Shown here piece by piece: positions 1-8,928 of a stretch of 64,000 bases of DNA. Made by a program: the position numbers and the translations under genes. This DNA comes from Pseudomonas fluorescens (GTDB lineage: Bacteria; Pseudomonadota; Gammaproteobacteria; Pseudomonadales; Pseudomonadaceae). The DNA is taken from positions 62,001 through 126,000 of the forward strand of contig NZ_CABVIY010000008.1 in the NCBI RefSeq assembly GCF_902498195.1, in the 5' to 3' direction. Every line of letters starts with the position of its first letter. Within the stretch, counting starts at the first letter, position 1. The notes beneath the pieces were generated by a model that was not told the DNA's origin, did no database searches, and worked only from the letters and a program-made list of their open reading frames with translations.

Positions 1-347
1 ACACAACCCACCGCATAACGCCTCCCCTTTGCACCTATAAATGGCCAGAACTGGCAGCCGGACAAAGGGTAAAGACCGGCGAGTTTGAGCTGAAGGTCAT
101 GGCTTCCGGAAGCCACGCAGGACCTTTCCCAAAAACCTGACGCCTGGCGCAAAGATCAGGCTTTTTATAGAGGCCGTAGGTAACCCTTCCTACACCACCC
201 TTCATTTATGTCTGCGCGACATGTTCATAAAGGAATGCTCGACTTCCAACATTTCCGCTATTTGGTCGATGGGAATCGGTGCTATTTTCGGTAACGAAAC
301 TGTAATATTCGCATCCGCAGTCAAAACAAGAAAACTGGAGCTCTTGA
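1..347. other. Non-coding upstream region of glpT
   Basis: I see no convincing gene here. The stretch holds a perfect 14-bp palindrome at 101-114 (GGCTTCCGGAAGCC). At 136-167 an imperfect hairpin (CCTGA/TCAGG arms with an inner CGCC/GGCG) is followed by five T residues and looks like a weak terminator on the + strand. A GlpR-like operator lies at 283-302 and a TAATAT box at 303-308, just before glpT. The first 170 bases may be the tail or 3' UTR of an upstream transcript, or a small RNA; nothing here decides between these. Confidence 0.5.
283..302. promoter_or_regulatory. GlpR-like operator upstream of glpT
   Basis: The 20 bases TATTTTCGGTAACGAAACTG form a dyad (TTTCG-GTAA-CGAAA). They match 15 of 20 positions of the E. 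coli GlpR operator consensus as I remember it (WATGTTCGWTAWCGAACATW). The site abuts a possible -10 box (TAATAT, 303-308) and lies 45 bp before the glpT start, where a repressor would block transcription. A weaker partner site may lie at 220-239 (12 of 20). Binding by GlpR is inferred; glpR itself is not in the window. Confidence 0.6.
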
Positions 348-1697
348 ATGTTTGCTTTCTTTCGTCCTGCCGCTCATCAGGCTCCAATGCCTGAAGAAAA
401 AATAGACAGCACCTATCGACGCCTGCGCTGGCAGATTTTCGCCGGTATCTTCATCGGCTACGCCGGCTACTACCTGCTGCGCAAGAACTTCTCCCTGGCC
501 ATGCCTTACCTGATCGAAGAGGGTTACACCCGCGGCGAGCTGGGCGTGGCGTTGTCGGCGATTGCCATTGCCTATGGCCTGTCCAAGTTTTTGATGGGCA
601 TCGTGTCCGACCGTTCCAACCCGCGCTTCTTCCTGCCGTTCGGCCTGATGGTCTCGGCGGCGGTGATGTTCGTTTTCGGCTTTTCGCACTGGGCGACCTC
701 CAGCGTGACCATCATGTTCGTCCTGCTGTTCATCAATGGCTGGGCGCAAGGCATGGGATGGCCGCCGAGCGGGCGGACGATGGTGCACTGGTGGTCGCAG
801 AAGGAACGCGGCGGCGTGGTGTCCCTGTGGAACGTCGCGCACAACGTGGGCGGCGGCTTGATCGGCCCGCTGTTCCTGCTCGGCATGGGCCTGTTCAACG
901 ACTGGCATGCGGCGTTCTATGTGCCGGCGGCAGTGGCCATGGCGGTCGCGGTGTTTGCTTTCATCACCATGCGCGACACCCCGCAATCGGTCGGCCTGCC
1001 GCCGATCGAGAAGTACAAGAATGACTACCCGGAGGGCTACGACGCCAGCCACGAAAACGAATTCAGTGCCAAGGAAATCTTCGTCAAGTACGTGCTGCGC
1101 AACAAGATGCTCTGGTACATCGCCCTGGCCAACGTCTTTGTCTATCTGCTGCGTTATGGCGTGCTGGACTGGGCACCGACCTACCTCAAGGAAGCCAAGG
1201 GCTTCACCGTGGACAAGACGTCCTGGGCGTACTTCTTCTATGAGTGGGCCGGCATTCCGGGCACGCTGCTCTGCGGCTGGATGTCGGACAAGATCTTCCG
1301 TGGCAACCGTGGCCTGACCGGCATGGTGTTCATGGCACTGGTGACCGTGGCGACGCTGGTGTACTGGCTCAACCCTGCCGGCAACCCGACCGTCGACATG
1401 ATCGCGCTGGTTTCGATTGGTTTCCTGATCTACGGCCCGGTGATGTTGATCGGCCTGCAGGCGCTGGAACTGGCACCGAAGAAAGCGGCCGGTACGGCTG
1501 CAGGTTTCACCGGCCTGTTCGGTTACCTGGGCGGTTCGGTGGCGGCCAGTGCGGCGATGGGCTACACCGTGGACCATTTCGGTTGGGACGGCGGTTTCGT
1601 GCTGCTGATCGGCGCCTGCCTGCTGGCGATGGCCTTCCTTGCGCCAACGCTGTGGCACAAGCAAGTCGCCAGTCAAAGCCGCGAAGCGATCGCTTGA
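348..1697 (+). CDS. glpT: Glycerol-3-phosphate transporter (MFS antiporter)
   Basis: This 449-residue inner-membrane protein of the major facilitator superfamily (organophosphate:phosphate antiporter family) matches GlpT, which takes up sn-glycerol-3-phosphate in exchange for phosphate. The start follows a good ribosome binding site (CTGGAG, seven bases upstream). The sequence keeps the family signature around residues 36-50 (YAGYYLLRKNFSLAMPYL) and FVYLLRYGVLDWAPTYL near 255. These carry the two arginines that correspond to substrate-binding Arg45 and Arg269 of E. coli GlpT. The central segment GWPPSGRTMVHWWSQKERG is also typical. Length is normal (E. coli 452). It is monocistronic, and its end overlaps the 3' end of convergent chaC by 25 bp. 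The GlpR-like operator upstream suggests induction by glycerol-3-phosphate. Confidence 0.95.
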   Translation: MFAFFRPAAHQAPMPEEKIDSTYRRLRWQIFAGIFIGYAGYYLLRKNFSLAMPYLIEEGYTRGELGVALSAIAIAYGLSKFLMGIVSDRSNPRFFLPFGLMVSAAVMFVFGFSHWATSSVTIMFVLLFINGWAQGMGWPPSGRTMVHWWSQKERGGVVSLWNVAHNVGGGLIGPLFLLGMGLFNDWHAAFYVPAAVAMAVAVFAFITMRDTPQSVGLPPIEKYKNDYPEGYDASHENEFSAKEIFVKYVLRNKMLWYIALANVFVYLLRYGVLDWAPTYLKEAKGFTVDKTSWAYFFYEWAGIPGTLLCGWMSDKIFRGNRGLTGMVFMALVTVATLVYWLNPAGNPTVDMIALVSIGFLIYGPVMLIGLQALELAPKKAAGTAAGFTGLFGYLGGSVAASAAMGYTVDHFGWDGGFVLLIGACLLAMAFLAPTLWHKQVASQSREAIA

Positions 1698-2341
1698 TCA
1701 TCCTTTGATTTACAGCGCTTGAGCCGCGCCTCCAGATTCCGGTCTGGCATGGCGTGGCTACGCAGGGCGTGGGCGGTCTGCTCGACATAATCGCGAGTGG
1801 TGCCGTAACGCCCGCAAGCGTTTTCAAACACGTGACTCAACACGTGATCCGGCAGGTTGCCCGCGTAGCTGGGCAAATGCCGCTCCAGCACAAAACCCAA
1901 TGCCTGAACCTGGCTGCCGTCTTCAAGTCGGCAATTGAGCCAGTGCGGGCGATAGGACGGGAACGGCATTTCCCGTTTCCAGAGTGCGTAGAGCGAAGCG
2001 TCCAGCTGTTCTTCCGGCAAGCGATAAGCGAAACCGCTGCAGGAGCCGCCCCGATCCAGGCCGAAGACCAGCCCGGGCATTTCCGGCGTACCACGATGTT
2101 CGTGGGACCACAGGTACAAACCGCGATGGTAGCCATGGACTCGCCCGCGAACGCGCTCGACCGCCGTGCACTCGGGACGCCAGATCAGCGACCCATACGC
2201 GAACAACCACACCGGCCCGCCCTTGTGGCGCGCCATGGTCGATTGCATCGAGCTGAGCAATTGTTCATGCGTGAGTTGCGGCCCCAGATCGAGCTGCGGA
2301 GGGTAAGCCAGGTTCAAAAACGAAGATTCAATGGCGCTCAT
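1673..2341 (-). CDS. chaC: ChaC-family glutathione-specific gamma-glutamylcyclotransferase
   Basis: A 222-residue cytosolic protein of the ChaC family, which cleaves glutathione to 5-oxoproline and cysteinyl-glycine. The glycine-rich substrate loop FAYGSLIWRP is at residues 48-57. The region GSCSGFAYRLPEEQL near residues 105-120 contains the glutamate expected to be the catalytic base. HRGTPEMPGLVFGLDRGG is also a ChaC signature. Length is close to E. coli ChaC (about 231). The ATG has only a distant GGGGAG upstream, so the start is less certain than the frame. The 3' end overlaps convergent glpT by 25 bp. Upstream lies an unusually AT-rich, palindrome-rich segment and then a REP pair. Confidence 0.88.
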   Translation of the reverse strand: MSAIESSFLNLAYPPQLDLGPQLTHEQLLSSMQSTMARHKGGPVWLFAYGSLIWRPECTAVERVRGRVHGYHRGLYLWSHEHRGTPEMPGLVFGLDRGGSCSGFAYRLPEEQLDASLYALWKREMPFPSYRPHWLNCRLEDGSQVQALGFVLERHLPSYAGNLPDHVLSHVFENACGRYGTTRDYVEQTAHALRSHAMPDRNLEARLKRCKSKDDQAIASRL

Positions 2342-2472
2342 GGCGAATAGCGTTCAGCTCCCCGCGGGTAAACAGTTACTAAATAGAACGCACCGATGAA
2401 ACAATAAGGCACATATGTATTCAAGTAATTGAAGCGCATTGGCGCAACTCTTAATTAATCACTTGAACGAGA

Positions 2473-2535
2473 TATAACCTACCGACATTTATAAGATTTT
2501 ATAAATACCGATGGGCTATATAGAGGGTTATAACC
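2473..2535. repeat. AT-rich nested inverted repeats upstream of chaC
   Basis: In an otherwise GC-rich region this block is strongly AT-rich and highly symmetrical. A perfect 8-bp inverted repeat, ATTTATAA (2487-2494) and TTATAAAT (2499-2506), surrounds a 4-base centre. It is nested inside TATAACC (2473-2479) and GGTTATA (2526-2532), and the palindrome GGTTATAACC closes the block at 2526-2535. It lies between chaC and a REP pair. It could be an operator or bent regulatory DNA, or the scar of an inserted element; function is unknown. Confidence 0.6.
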
Positions 2536-2616
2536 TGTAGGAGCTGCCGCAGGCTGCGATCTTTTGATTTTTCAAAGCAAGATCAAAAGATCGCAGCCTT
2601 CGGCAGCTCCTACAGG
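2535..2616. repeat. REP pair, family A (REPIN-like)
   Basis: Two inverted copies of a REP unit (CTGTAGGAGCTGCCGMAGGC followed by TGCGATCTTTTGAT) face each other around a short loop at about 2570-2580. The left copy has GCCGCAGGC and the right one GCCGAAGGC (read on the - strand). It sits between chaC and the downstream end of the oxidoreductase gene. Confidence 0.95.
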
Positions 2617-2623
2617 GACAGGC

Positions 2624-3592
2624 TCAAGATCGTGGGGCGTAGGCGAATACGTCGGCGCGCATCTGGTGCGCGTCCATCCCCGCCTCGACCAGCGCATCCA
2701 GCGTGCCGTAGACCATCGCCGGCGAGCCACTGGCGTACACATGCAAGGACTTGAGGTCGGGGAAGTCTTCGCACACCGCTTCGTGCAGCATGCCGAAACG
2801 CCCCTGCCAGCCGCATTGATCACTGACGACTTTATGCAGGAACAGGTTGGGCAGTTTCAGCCACTCATCCCAATGTTCGACTTCATAAAAGTCTTCAGGA
2901 CGGCGTACACCCCAATACAGGTGCACCGGATGCTTGAAGCCTTCGGCACGGCAATGTTCGATCAGGCCATGGATCTGGCCCATGCCGGTGCCTGCGGCAA
3001 TCAGCACCAATGGCGCGTCCGGCAACTCGGCCAGGTGCGCATCGCCGAACGGCATGTCGATCCGCACCATCGAGTCGCGCTGCAGTTGCTTGATCAGGTT
3101 TTGCGCACTGGCCTCGCGGGCCAGCACGTGGATTTCCAGATCTCGCCCGCCCGAAGGCGCCGACGCCAGGGAAAAGGACGACTTCTCGCCATTGTCCCGA
3201 TGAATCATCAGGTACTGGCCGGCGTGATAGCGCGGCGGCTTGCCGGCTGGCGCCCGCAGTCGCACCCGCCAGGTGTCACCACCGACCTCGGTGCAACTGG
3301 TGACCTGACACGACAGACTGCGCACCGGCAATTCTCCCAGCGCGAGCACGCCATCCCACAGCACGATGCAGTCTTCCAGCGGCTCTGCAATGCAAGTGTA
3401 GAACTCGCCATGGTCACGCACATGGCCCGCCTGTTCCACCCGGCCTTCCACCAGCAGCGCGGCGCACACGTGACAGTTGCCGTTGCGACAGCTTTGCGGG
3501 CATTCATAGCCCAGGCGGCGTGCGCCATCGAGAATCCGCTCGCCGGGCAAAAGGTCCAACACGGCTCCGGAGGGCTGCAAGGTTACACGCAT
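2624..3592 (-). CDS. Ferredoxin-type 2Fe-2S / FAD / NAD(P) oxidoreductase (CDP-6-deoxy-3,4-glucoseen reductase-like)
   Basis: A 322-residue electron-transfer flavoprotein with an N-terminal plant-type ferredoxin domain, then an FNR-type FAD domain and an NAD(P)-binding domain. The iron-sulfur ligands are the CxxxxCxxC cluster (about residues 35-43, in ESCRNGNCHVC-like context) and a fourth cysteine in FYTCIAEP near 67. The FAD region shows YHAGQYLMIHRDN and SFSLASAP; the nicotinamide region shows IAAGTGMGQIHGLIEH. The ATG at 3592 overlaps the ubiD stop by one base (TGATG) and has AGGAA eight bases upstream, so the two genes are translationally coupled. The family is often annotated as CDP-6-deoxy-delta-3,4-glucoseen reductase, but beside ubiD a role in electron supply for flavin or quinone chemistry is more plausible. 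Substrate is unknown. Confidence 0.85.
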   Translation of the reverse strand: MRVTLQPSGAVLDLLPGERILDGARRLGYECPQSCRNGNCHVCAALLVEGRVEQAGHVRDHGEFYTCIAEPLEDCIVLWDGVLALGELPVRSLSCQVTSCTEVGGDTWRVRLRAPAGKPPRYHAGQYLMIHRDNGEKSSFSLASAPSGGRDLEIHVLAREASAQNLIKQLQRDSMVRIDMPFGDAHLAELPDAPLVLIAAGTGMGQIHGLIEHCRAEGFKHPVHLYWGVRRPEDFYEVEHWDEWLKLPNLFLHKVVSDQCGWQGRFGMLHEAVCEDFPDLKSLHVYASGSPAMVYGTLDALVEAGMDAHQMRADVFAYAPRS

Positions 3593-5058
3593 CAATCTAT
3601 TCCTAACTGATTCCAGATGGCATCGATCCGCTGGGTCACGGCCTCATCCTTGACGATCACCCGACCCCATTCGCGCGTGGTTTCGCCTGGCCATTTATGC
3701 GTGGCATCGAGCCCCATCTTCGACCCCAGGCCGGACACCGGCGAGGCGAAGTCGAGGTAGTCGATCGGCGTGTTCTCGATCATCACCGTGTCGCGCTTGG
3801 GGTCCATGCGCGTGGTGATGGCCCAGATCACATCGTTCCAGTCCCGCGCGTTGATATCGTCGTCAGTGACGATAACGAACTTGGTGTACATGAACTGTCG
3901 CAAAAACGACCAGACGCCGAGCATTACCCGCTTGGCATGCCCCGGATACGACTTCTTCATGGTCACGACGGCCATGCGGTACGAGCAGCCTTCGGGCGGC
4001 AGGTAGAAGTCGGTGATTTCCGGGAACTGCTTCTGCAGGATCGGCACGAACACTTCGTTCAGCGCTACACCGAGAATCGCCGGCTCATCCGGCGGACGGC
4101 CGGTGTAAGTGCTGTGATAGATCGGCTTGATGCGATGGGTAATGCGCTCGACCGTGAACACCGGGAAGCTGTCGACTTCGTTGTAGTAGCCGGTGTGGTC
4201 GCCGTACGGTCCTTCATCGGCCATTTCGCCCGGATGGATCACGCCTTCCAGGATGATCTCGGCGGTGGCCGGCACTTGCAGGTCGTTGCCGCGGCACTTC
4301 ACCAGTTCGGTGCGGTTGCCACGCAGCAGACCGGCGAAGGCGTATTCGGAGAGGCTGTCCGGTACCGGGGTCACGGCACCAAGAATGGTCGCCGGATCGG
4401 CGCCCAGCGCCACGGCAACCGGGAACGGCTGGCCGGGATGTTTTTCGCACCACTCACGGTAATCCAGCGCGCCGCCACGGTGGCTCAACCAGCGCATGAT
4501 GACCTTGTTGCGGCCAATCACCTGCTGGCGATAGATACCGAGGTTCTGACGGTCCTTGTTCGGACCCTTGGTGACGGTCAGGCCCCAGGTGATCAGCGGA
4601 GCGACATCGCCCGGCCAGCAGGTCTGCACCGGCAGCGTGGAGAGGTCGACGTCTTCGCCTTCGATGACCACTTCCTGGCAGATCGCGTCTTTGACGACCT
4701 TGGGCGCCATCGAGATGATCTTGCGGAAGATCGGCAGCTTGGACCAGGCGTCTTTCAGCCCCTTCGGTGGCTCGGGTTCCTTGAGGAACGCCAGCAGCTT
4801 GCCGATTTCGCGCAACTCGCTGACCGCTTCGGCGCCCATGCCCAGCGCGACGCGCTCGGGCGTGCCGAACAGGTTGCCGAGTACGGGAATGTCAAAACCG
4901 GTGGGCTTTTCGAAGAGCAGGGCCGGGCCCTTGGCGCGCAAGGTGCGGTCGCAGACCTCGGTCATTTCGAGGACGGGGGACACCGGAACCTGGATGCGCT
5001 TGAGTTCACCGCGCTGTTCCAGCCCGCTGATAAAGTCGCGCAAGTCGCGATACTGCAT
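3592..5058 (-). CDS. ubiD: 3-octaprenyl-4-hydroxybenzoate decarboxylase
   Basis: At 488 residues this is full length for UbiD (E. coli 497). UbiD is the prenylated-FMN-dependent enzyme that decarboxylates 3-polyprenyl-4-hydroxybenzoate in ubiquinone biosynthesis. Recognisable blocks are LPVQTCWPGDVAPLITWGLT (about 140-160), RQQVIGRNKVIMRWLSHRGG (about 180-200), and MADEGPYGDHTGYYNEV (about 280-300), which holds a conserved acidic active-site residue. The ATG follows GAGG at eleven bases. The flavin prenyltransferase UbiX that makes the cofactor is not in the window. Its stop codon overlaps the start of the downstream oxidoreductase gene, so both are probably made from one transcript. Confidence 0.96.
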   Translation of the reverse strand: MQYRDLRDFISGLEQRGELKRIQVPVSPVLEMTEVCDRTLRAKGPALLFEKPTGFDIPVLGNLFGTPERVALGMGAEAVSELREIGKLLAFLKEPEPPKGLKDAWSKLPIFRKIISMAPKVVKDAICQEVVIEGEDVDLSTLPVQTCWPGDVAPLITWGLTVTKGPNKDRQNLGIYRQQVIGRNKVIMRWLSHRGGALDYREWCEKHPGQPFPVAVALGADPATILGAVTPVPDSLSEYAFAGLLRGNRTELVKCRGNDLQVPATAEIILEGVIHPGEMADEGPYGDHTGYYNEVDSFPVFTVERITHRIKPIYHSTYTGRPPDEPAILGVALNEVFVPILQKQFPEITDFYLPPEGCSYRMAVVTMKKSYPGHAKRVMLGVWSFLRQFMYTKFVIVTDDDINARDWNDVIWAITTRMDPKRDTVMIENTPIDYLDFASPVSGLGSKMGLDATHKWPGETTREWGRVIVKDEAVTQRIDAIWNQLGID

Positions 5059-5160
5059 GCGTGAGCCTCGTGTTGGCCGTGGCGTTCGGGGGGAGGCAGT
5101 TTAGCGCCGAACACCGTGGTTCAGAACCATAAACTACGGGTTGATCAAACATCAGATAGC

Positions 5161-5183
5161 AAAAAGCCGGGTTTCCCCGGCTT
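5161..5183 (-). terminator. Rho-independent terminator after rho
   Basis: A GC-rich stem (AAAGCCGGG/CCCGGCTTT) is followed by five T residues on the minus strand, 17 bases after the rho stop codon. It would end the rho transcript before ubiD. Confidence 0.9.
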
Positions 5184-5199
5184 TCTATTGCTGTTCGAC

Positions 5200-6459
<1,260 letters not shown>

Positions 6460-6655
6460 ATAGGAATGACGTAATCATTTATGGAGGGGGGAAATTAAGC
6501 TTTTGGCTTAATGAGGCCGCGCCGCGGAGAAGGCGACAGGATCGCGTACTTATTCGAAAAGGAGAGCGTCGGCGACGGCTAGCAGGGGGCAATGGAGAAA
6601 CCAGTGCGGGGCCGAATGTACCACCTGAGTTTCGGAGCGTCTAGCCCTCAATAAC

Positions 6656-6687
6656 GAAAAAGCCCCGCAATATGCGGGGCCTTTTTC
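6656..6687 (-). terminator. Rho-independent terminator after trxA
   Basis: A strong hairpin (GCCCCGCA/TGCGGGGC) is bordered by A and T runs on both sides. It starts about 20 bases after the trxA stop and gives trxA its own short transcript. Confidence 0.92.
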
Positions 6688-6706
6688 GGACACTTTGCAG
6701 CGACGC

Positions 6707-7036
6707 TTAGATGTTGGCGTCGAGGAAAGCCGCCAGTTGCGACTTCGACAGTGCGCCGACCTTGGTCGCTTCAACATTGCCGTTCTTGAACAGCATCAGG
6801 GTCGGGATACCACGCACGCCATGCTTGGCCGGGGTTTCCTGGTTTTCGTCGATGTTCAGTTTGGCAACGGTCAGCTTGCCTTTGTAGGTTTCGGCAATTT
6901 CGTCCAGAACAGGAGCGATCATTTTGCAAGGGCCGCACCACTCAGCCCAGTAATCGACCAGTACAGCGCCTTCAGCCTTGAGTACGTCGGCCTCGAAGCT
7001 AGCGTCGCTAACGTGTTTGATAAGATCGCTGCTCAT
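6707..7036 (-). CDS. trxA: Thioredoxin 1
   Basis: A 109-residue thioredoxin, the cytosolic dithiol reductant for ribonucleotide reductase, methionine sulfoxide reductase and other targets. The active site WCGPC is at residues 33-37, with the conserved cis-proline region GIPTLMLFKNG near 74-84. The start MSSDLIKH was chosen because it gives the standard length and has GGAG just upstream; an in-frame extension of 14 residues has no support. It lies upstream of rho on the same strand, as in other pseudomonads, but has its own terminator. A possible promoter lies at 7074-7102. Confidence 0.97.
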   Translation of the reverse strand: MSSDLIKHVSDASFEADVLKAEGAVLVDYWAEWCGPCKMIAPVLDEIAETYKGKLTVAKLNIDENQETPAKHGVRGIPTLMLFKNGNVEATKVGALSKSQLAAFLDANI

Positions 7037-7073
7037 GGAATTCTCCAGGGTTGTAAGCAAAAAAACGTGGCCC

Positions 7074-7102
7074 ATCATAGCGGCCCTTCCTTCGTTCAGG
7101 AA
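7074..7102 (-). promoter_or_regulatory. Possible sigma-70 promoter of trxA with overlapping dyad
   Basis: On the minus strand a good -10 box (TATGAT, 7074-7079) sits 17 bases from a poor -35 (TTCCTG, 7097-7102), about 38 bases before the trxA ATG. The -35 is part of a perfect 7-bp inverted repeat, CCTTCCT (7085-7091) and AGGAAGG (7098-7104), that could be an operator or just a hairpin. The call rests mainly on the -10 box and its position. Confidence 0.35.
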
Positions 7103-7157
7103 GGTGCAGATGATTGAGTCTCGCTATGGTGGTCCATGAGTTTGGGTATAGCCCAGG

Positions 7158-7865
7158 TTACGCCGTGGCGGGAGCGACGAAGGCGATTGCGGTGCGCAGC
7201 GCTGCGTTGCGCACGTGCTCTTGCATGGCCTTCTGCGCGGCAACAGAGGCACGGCGCGTCAGTGCGCGCAGGATTTTGCGATGCTCCTGCCAGGTTTCCA
7301 TGGCCCGCTCGGCCCGGATGAACGGTAGCTTCTGACTTTCCAGGAAGATGTCGGCGCTGGCCGTCAGGATGCTCAGCATCGCCTGATTGCCGCTGGCCAG
7401 CAGGATGCGCCGGTGAAATTCGAAGTCCAGGCGCGCCGCCGCGTCGAAGTCGCCGGCCTTCAGTTCGTTGCGCATGGCGGCGACGTTGTCTTCCAGGGCA
7501 TCCAGCTCCTCGGTGCTCAAGGTCACGGCGGCCAATCCAGCGGCGAACCCCTCCAGCGCATAACGCAACTGGAAGATGTCCAGGGGCGATGCCTGCGCCG
7601 CGAACGGCCAGCCCGGCGGCGCTTCGCCTCGCGGCAGGTCCACCGGCGACTGTACGAATACGCCCTTGCCCGGCTGGATGCTGATGACGCCCAGCGCACT
7701 GAGCGACGACAACGCCTCGCGCAACGACGCCCGACTGACCCCCAGTTGCAGCGCCAGGTCCCGTTGCGAAGGCAACGCATCGCCCGGACCGAAGCCCTGT
7801 TCGTTGATCAGTTTGCGGATGGCTTGCAGCGCCACTTCGGGTACGGCGCGGGAGATCGAGTTCAT
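7158..7865 (-). CDS. FadR-subfamily GntR transcriptional regulator
   Basis: A 235-residue repressor-type regulator with an N-terminal winged helix-turn-helix (PSQRDLALQLGVSRASLREA, about residues 30-50). The C-terminal all-helical FCD ligand-binding domain has the usual metal-site positions (LDFEFHRRILLASGN around 145-160). The ATG at 7865 was chosen because residues from there match the family; the longer frame adds 25 unrelated residues. It faces the amino-acid ABC transporter operon across 255 bp and is the obvious candidate for its regulator. The ligand is unknown. No strong GntR operator (TGGT-N3-ACCA type) was found between the genes. Confidence 0.88.
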   Translation of the reverse strand: MNSISRAVPEVALQAIRKLINEQGFGPGDALPSQRDLALQLGVSRASLREALSSLSALGVISIQPGKGVFVQSPVDLPRGEAPPGWPFAAQASPLDIFQLRYALEGFAAGLAAVTLSTEELDALEDNVAAMRNELKAGDFDAAARLDFEFHRRILLASGNQAMLSILTASADIFLESQKLPFIRAERAMETWQEHRKILRALTRRASVAAQKAMQEHVRNAALRTAIAFVAPATA

Positions 7866-8059
7866 GGTTTTCCAGACGAACCAGGCCAATGTGCGCCCAG
7901 TTGTAAAGCTATTCACGGCGCCCGGCAAGTCGTGCCCCATGGGGGTTCGGCGATTCTGACGGCTGCGCTATCGAGGTGCGAAAGCCCTCGCCACTGTTCA
8001 GACCAGTAAGACCTAGCAACCCCAGCAAAACCGTGGCCTGCGCCCTGTACTTGCGCATA

Positions 8060-8076
8060 TTGGCATGGCCCGTGCT
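8060..8076 (+). promoter_or_regulatory. Sigma-54-type promoter of the amino-acid ABC operon
   Basis: TTGGCATGGCCCGTGCT matches the -24/-12 consensus TTGGCACG-N4-TTGCT at all but two defined positions. GG and GC are exactly ten bases apart. The predicted transcript starts near 8087, leaving about 34 bases before the substrate-binding-protein ATG. RpoN control of amino-acid uptake operons is common in Pseudomonas. Such promoters need an enhancer-binding protein, and none is encoded nearby. Confidence 0.6.
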
Positions 8077-8120
8077 CTGTCGAATCGCAGAAATCATTCC
8101 CGCCGATTCGGAGATTTGCC

Positions 8121-8906
8121 ATGACCCAGCGTTACAGCGCCCTCCTCGCTGCCCTGTTCGCCAGCCTGATGCTGAGCCAGGCGCCCGCCCACGCCGACGC
8201 GCTGGAGGACGTGGTCAAGCGCGGCACCCTCAAGGTCGCCGTGCCCCAGGACTTCCCGCCCTTCGGCTCGGTCGGACCGGACATGAAACCCCGTGGCCTG
8301 GACATCGACACCGCGAAACTGCTGGCCGACCAGCTCAAGGTCAAACTCGAACTGACGCCAGTCAACAGCACCAACCGCATCCCGTTTCTCACCACCGGCA
8401 AGGTCGACCTGGTGATTTCCAGCCTCGGCAAAAACCCCGAGCGCGAAAAAGTCATCGACTTCTCCCGGGCCTACGCCCCGTTCTACCTCGCCGTGTTCGG
8501 TCCGCCAGATGCCGACGTCAAGGGCCTGGACGACCTCAAGGGTAAAACCATCAGCGTCACCCGTGGCGCCATCGAAGACATCGAACTGACCAAAGTCGCG
8601 CCCGAAGGCGTGACCATCAAGCGCTTCGAAGACAACAACTCGACCATCGCCGCTTACCTGGCCGGCCAGGTCGATCTGATCGCCAGCGGCAACGTGGTGA
8701 TGGTCGCGATCAGCGAGAAGAGTCCGAAACGCGTACCGGCGCTGAAAGTGAAACTCAAGGATTCACCGGTCTACGTCGGCGTGAACAAGAACGAGCCGGC
8801 GCTGCTGGACAAGGTCAACCAGATCCTCGTCAGTGCCAAGAGCGACGGCGCGCTGGAGAAAAACGCCCTGACCTGGTTGAAAGAACCGCTGCCGGCCGAC
8901 CTCTGA
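8121..8906 (+). CDS. Amino-acid ABC transporter, periplasmic substrate-binding protein (family 3)
   Basis: A 261-residue solute-binding protein with a cleavable signal peptide (residues 1 to about 26, ending APAHADA). It has the family-3 fold for polar amino acids: DFPPFGSVGPDMKPRGLDID near 48-67 and the ligand-gripping region LTPVNSTNRIPFLTTGKVDL near 86-105. The ATG follows GGAG. It is the first gene of a four-gene operon with two permeases and an ATPase. The specific substrate cannot be read from the sequence; binding proteins of this family take glutamate, glutamine, cystine, arginine, histidine and related compounds. Confidence 0.92.
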   Translation: MTQRYSALLAALFASLMLSQAPAHADALEDVVKRGTLKVAVPQDFPPFGSVGPDMKPRGLDIDTAKLLADQLKVKLELTPVNSTNRIPFLTTGKVDLVISSLGKNPEREKVIDFSRAYAPFYLAVFGPPDADVKGLDDLKGKTISVTRGAIEDIELTKVAPEGVTIKRFEDNNSTIAAYLAGQVDLIASGNVVMVAISEKSPKRVPALKVKLKDSPVYVGVNKNEPALLDKVNQILVSAKSDGALEKNALTWLKEPLPADL

Positions 8907-8928
8907 TCCGGCGCGCAGGAGACACGCT

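Noticed and set aside
202..387. 61-residue minus-strand frame before glpT
   Set aside because: It overlaps the GlpR-like operator and the glpT start, with no ribosome site or similarity.
321..1676. 451-residue frame opposite glpT and similar long antisense frames opposite ubiD, rho, ppx, argH, lysA and rep
   Set aside because: All lie on the reverse strand of strongly conserved genes, lack ribosome sites and motifs, and reflect high GC at third codon positions.
7946..7959. AauR-type site (TTCGG-N4-CCGAA) before the amino-acid transporter
   Set aside because: Only the left half is intact; the right half matches 2 of 5 positions.
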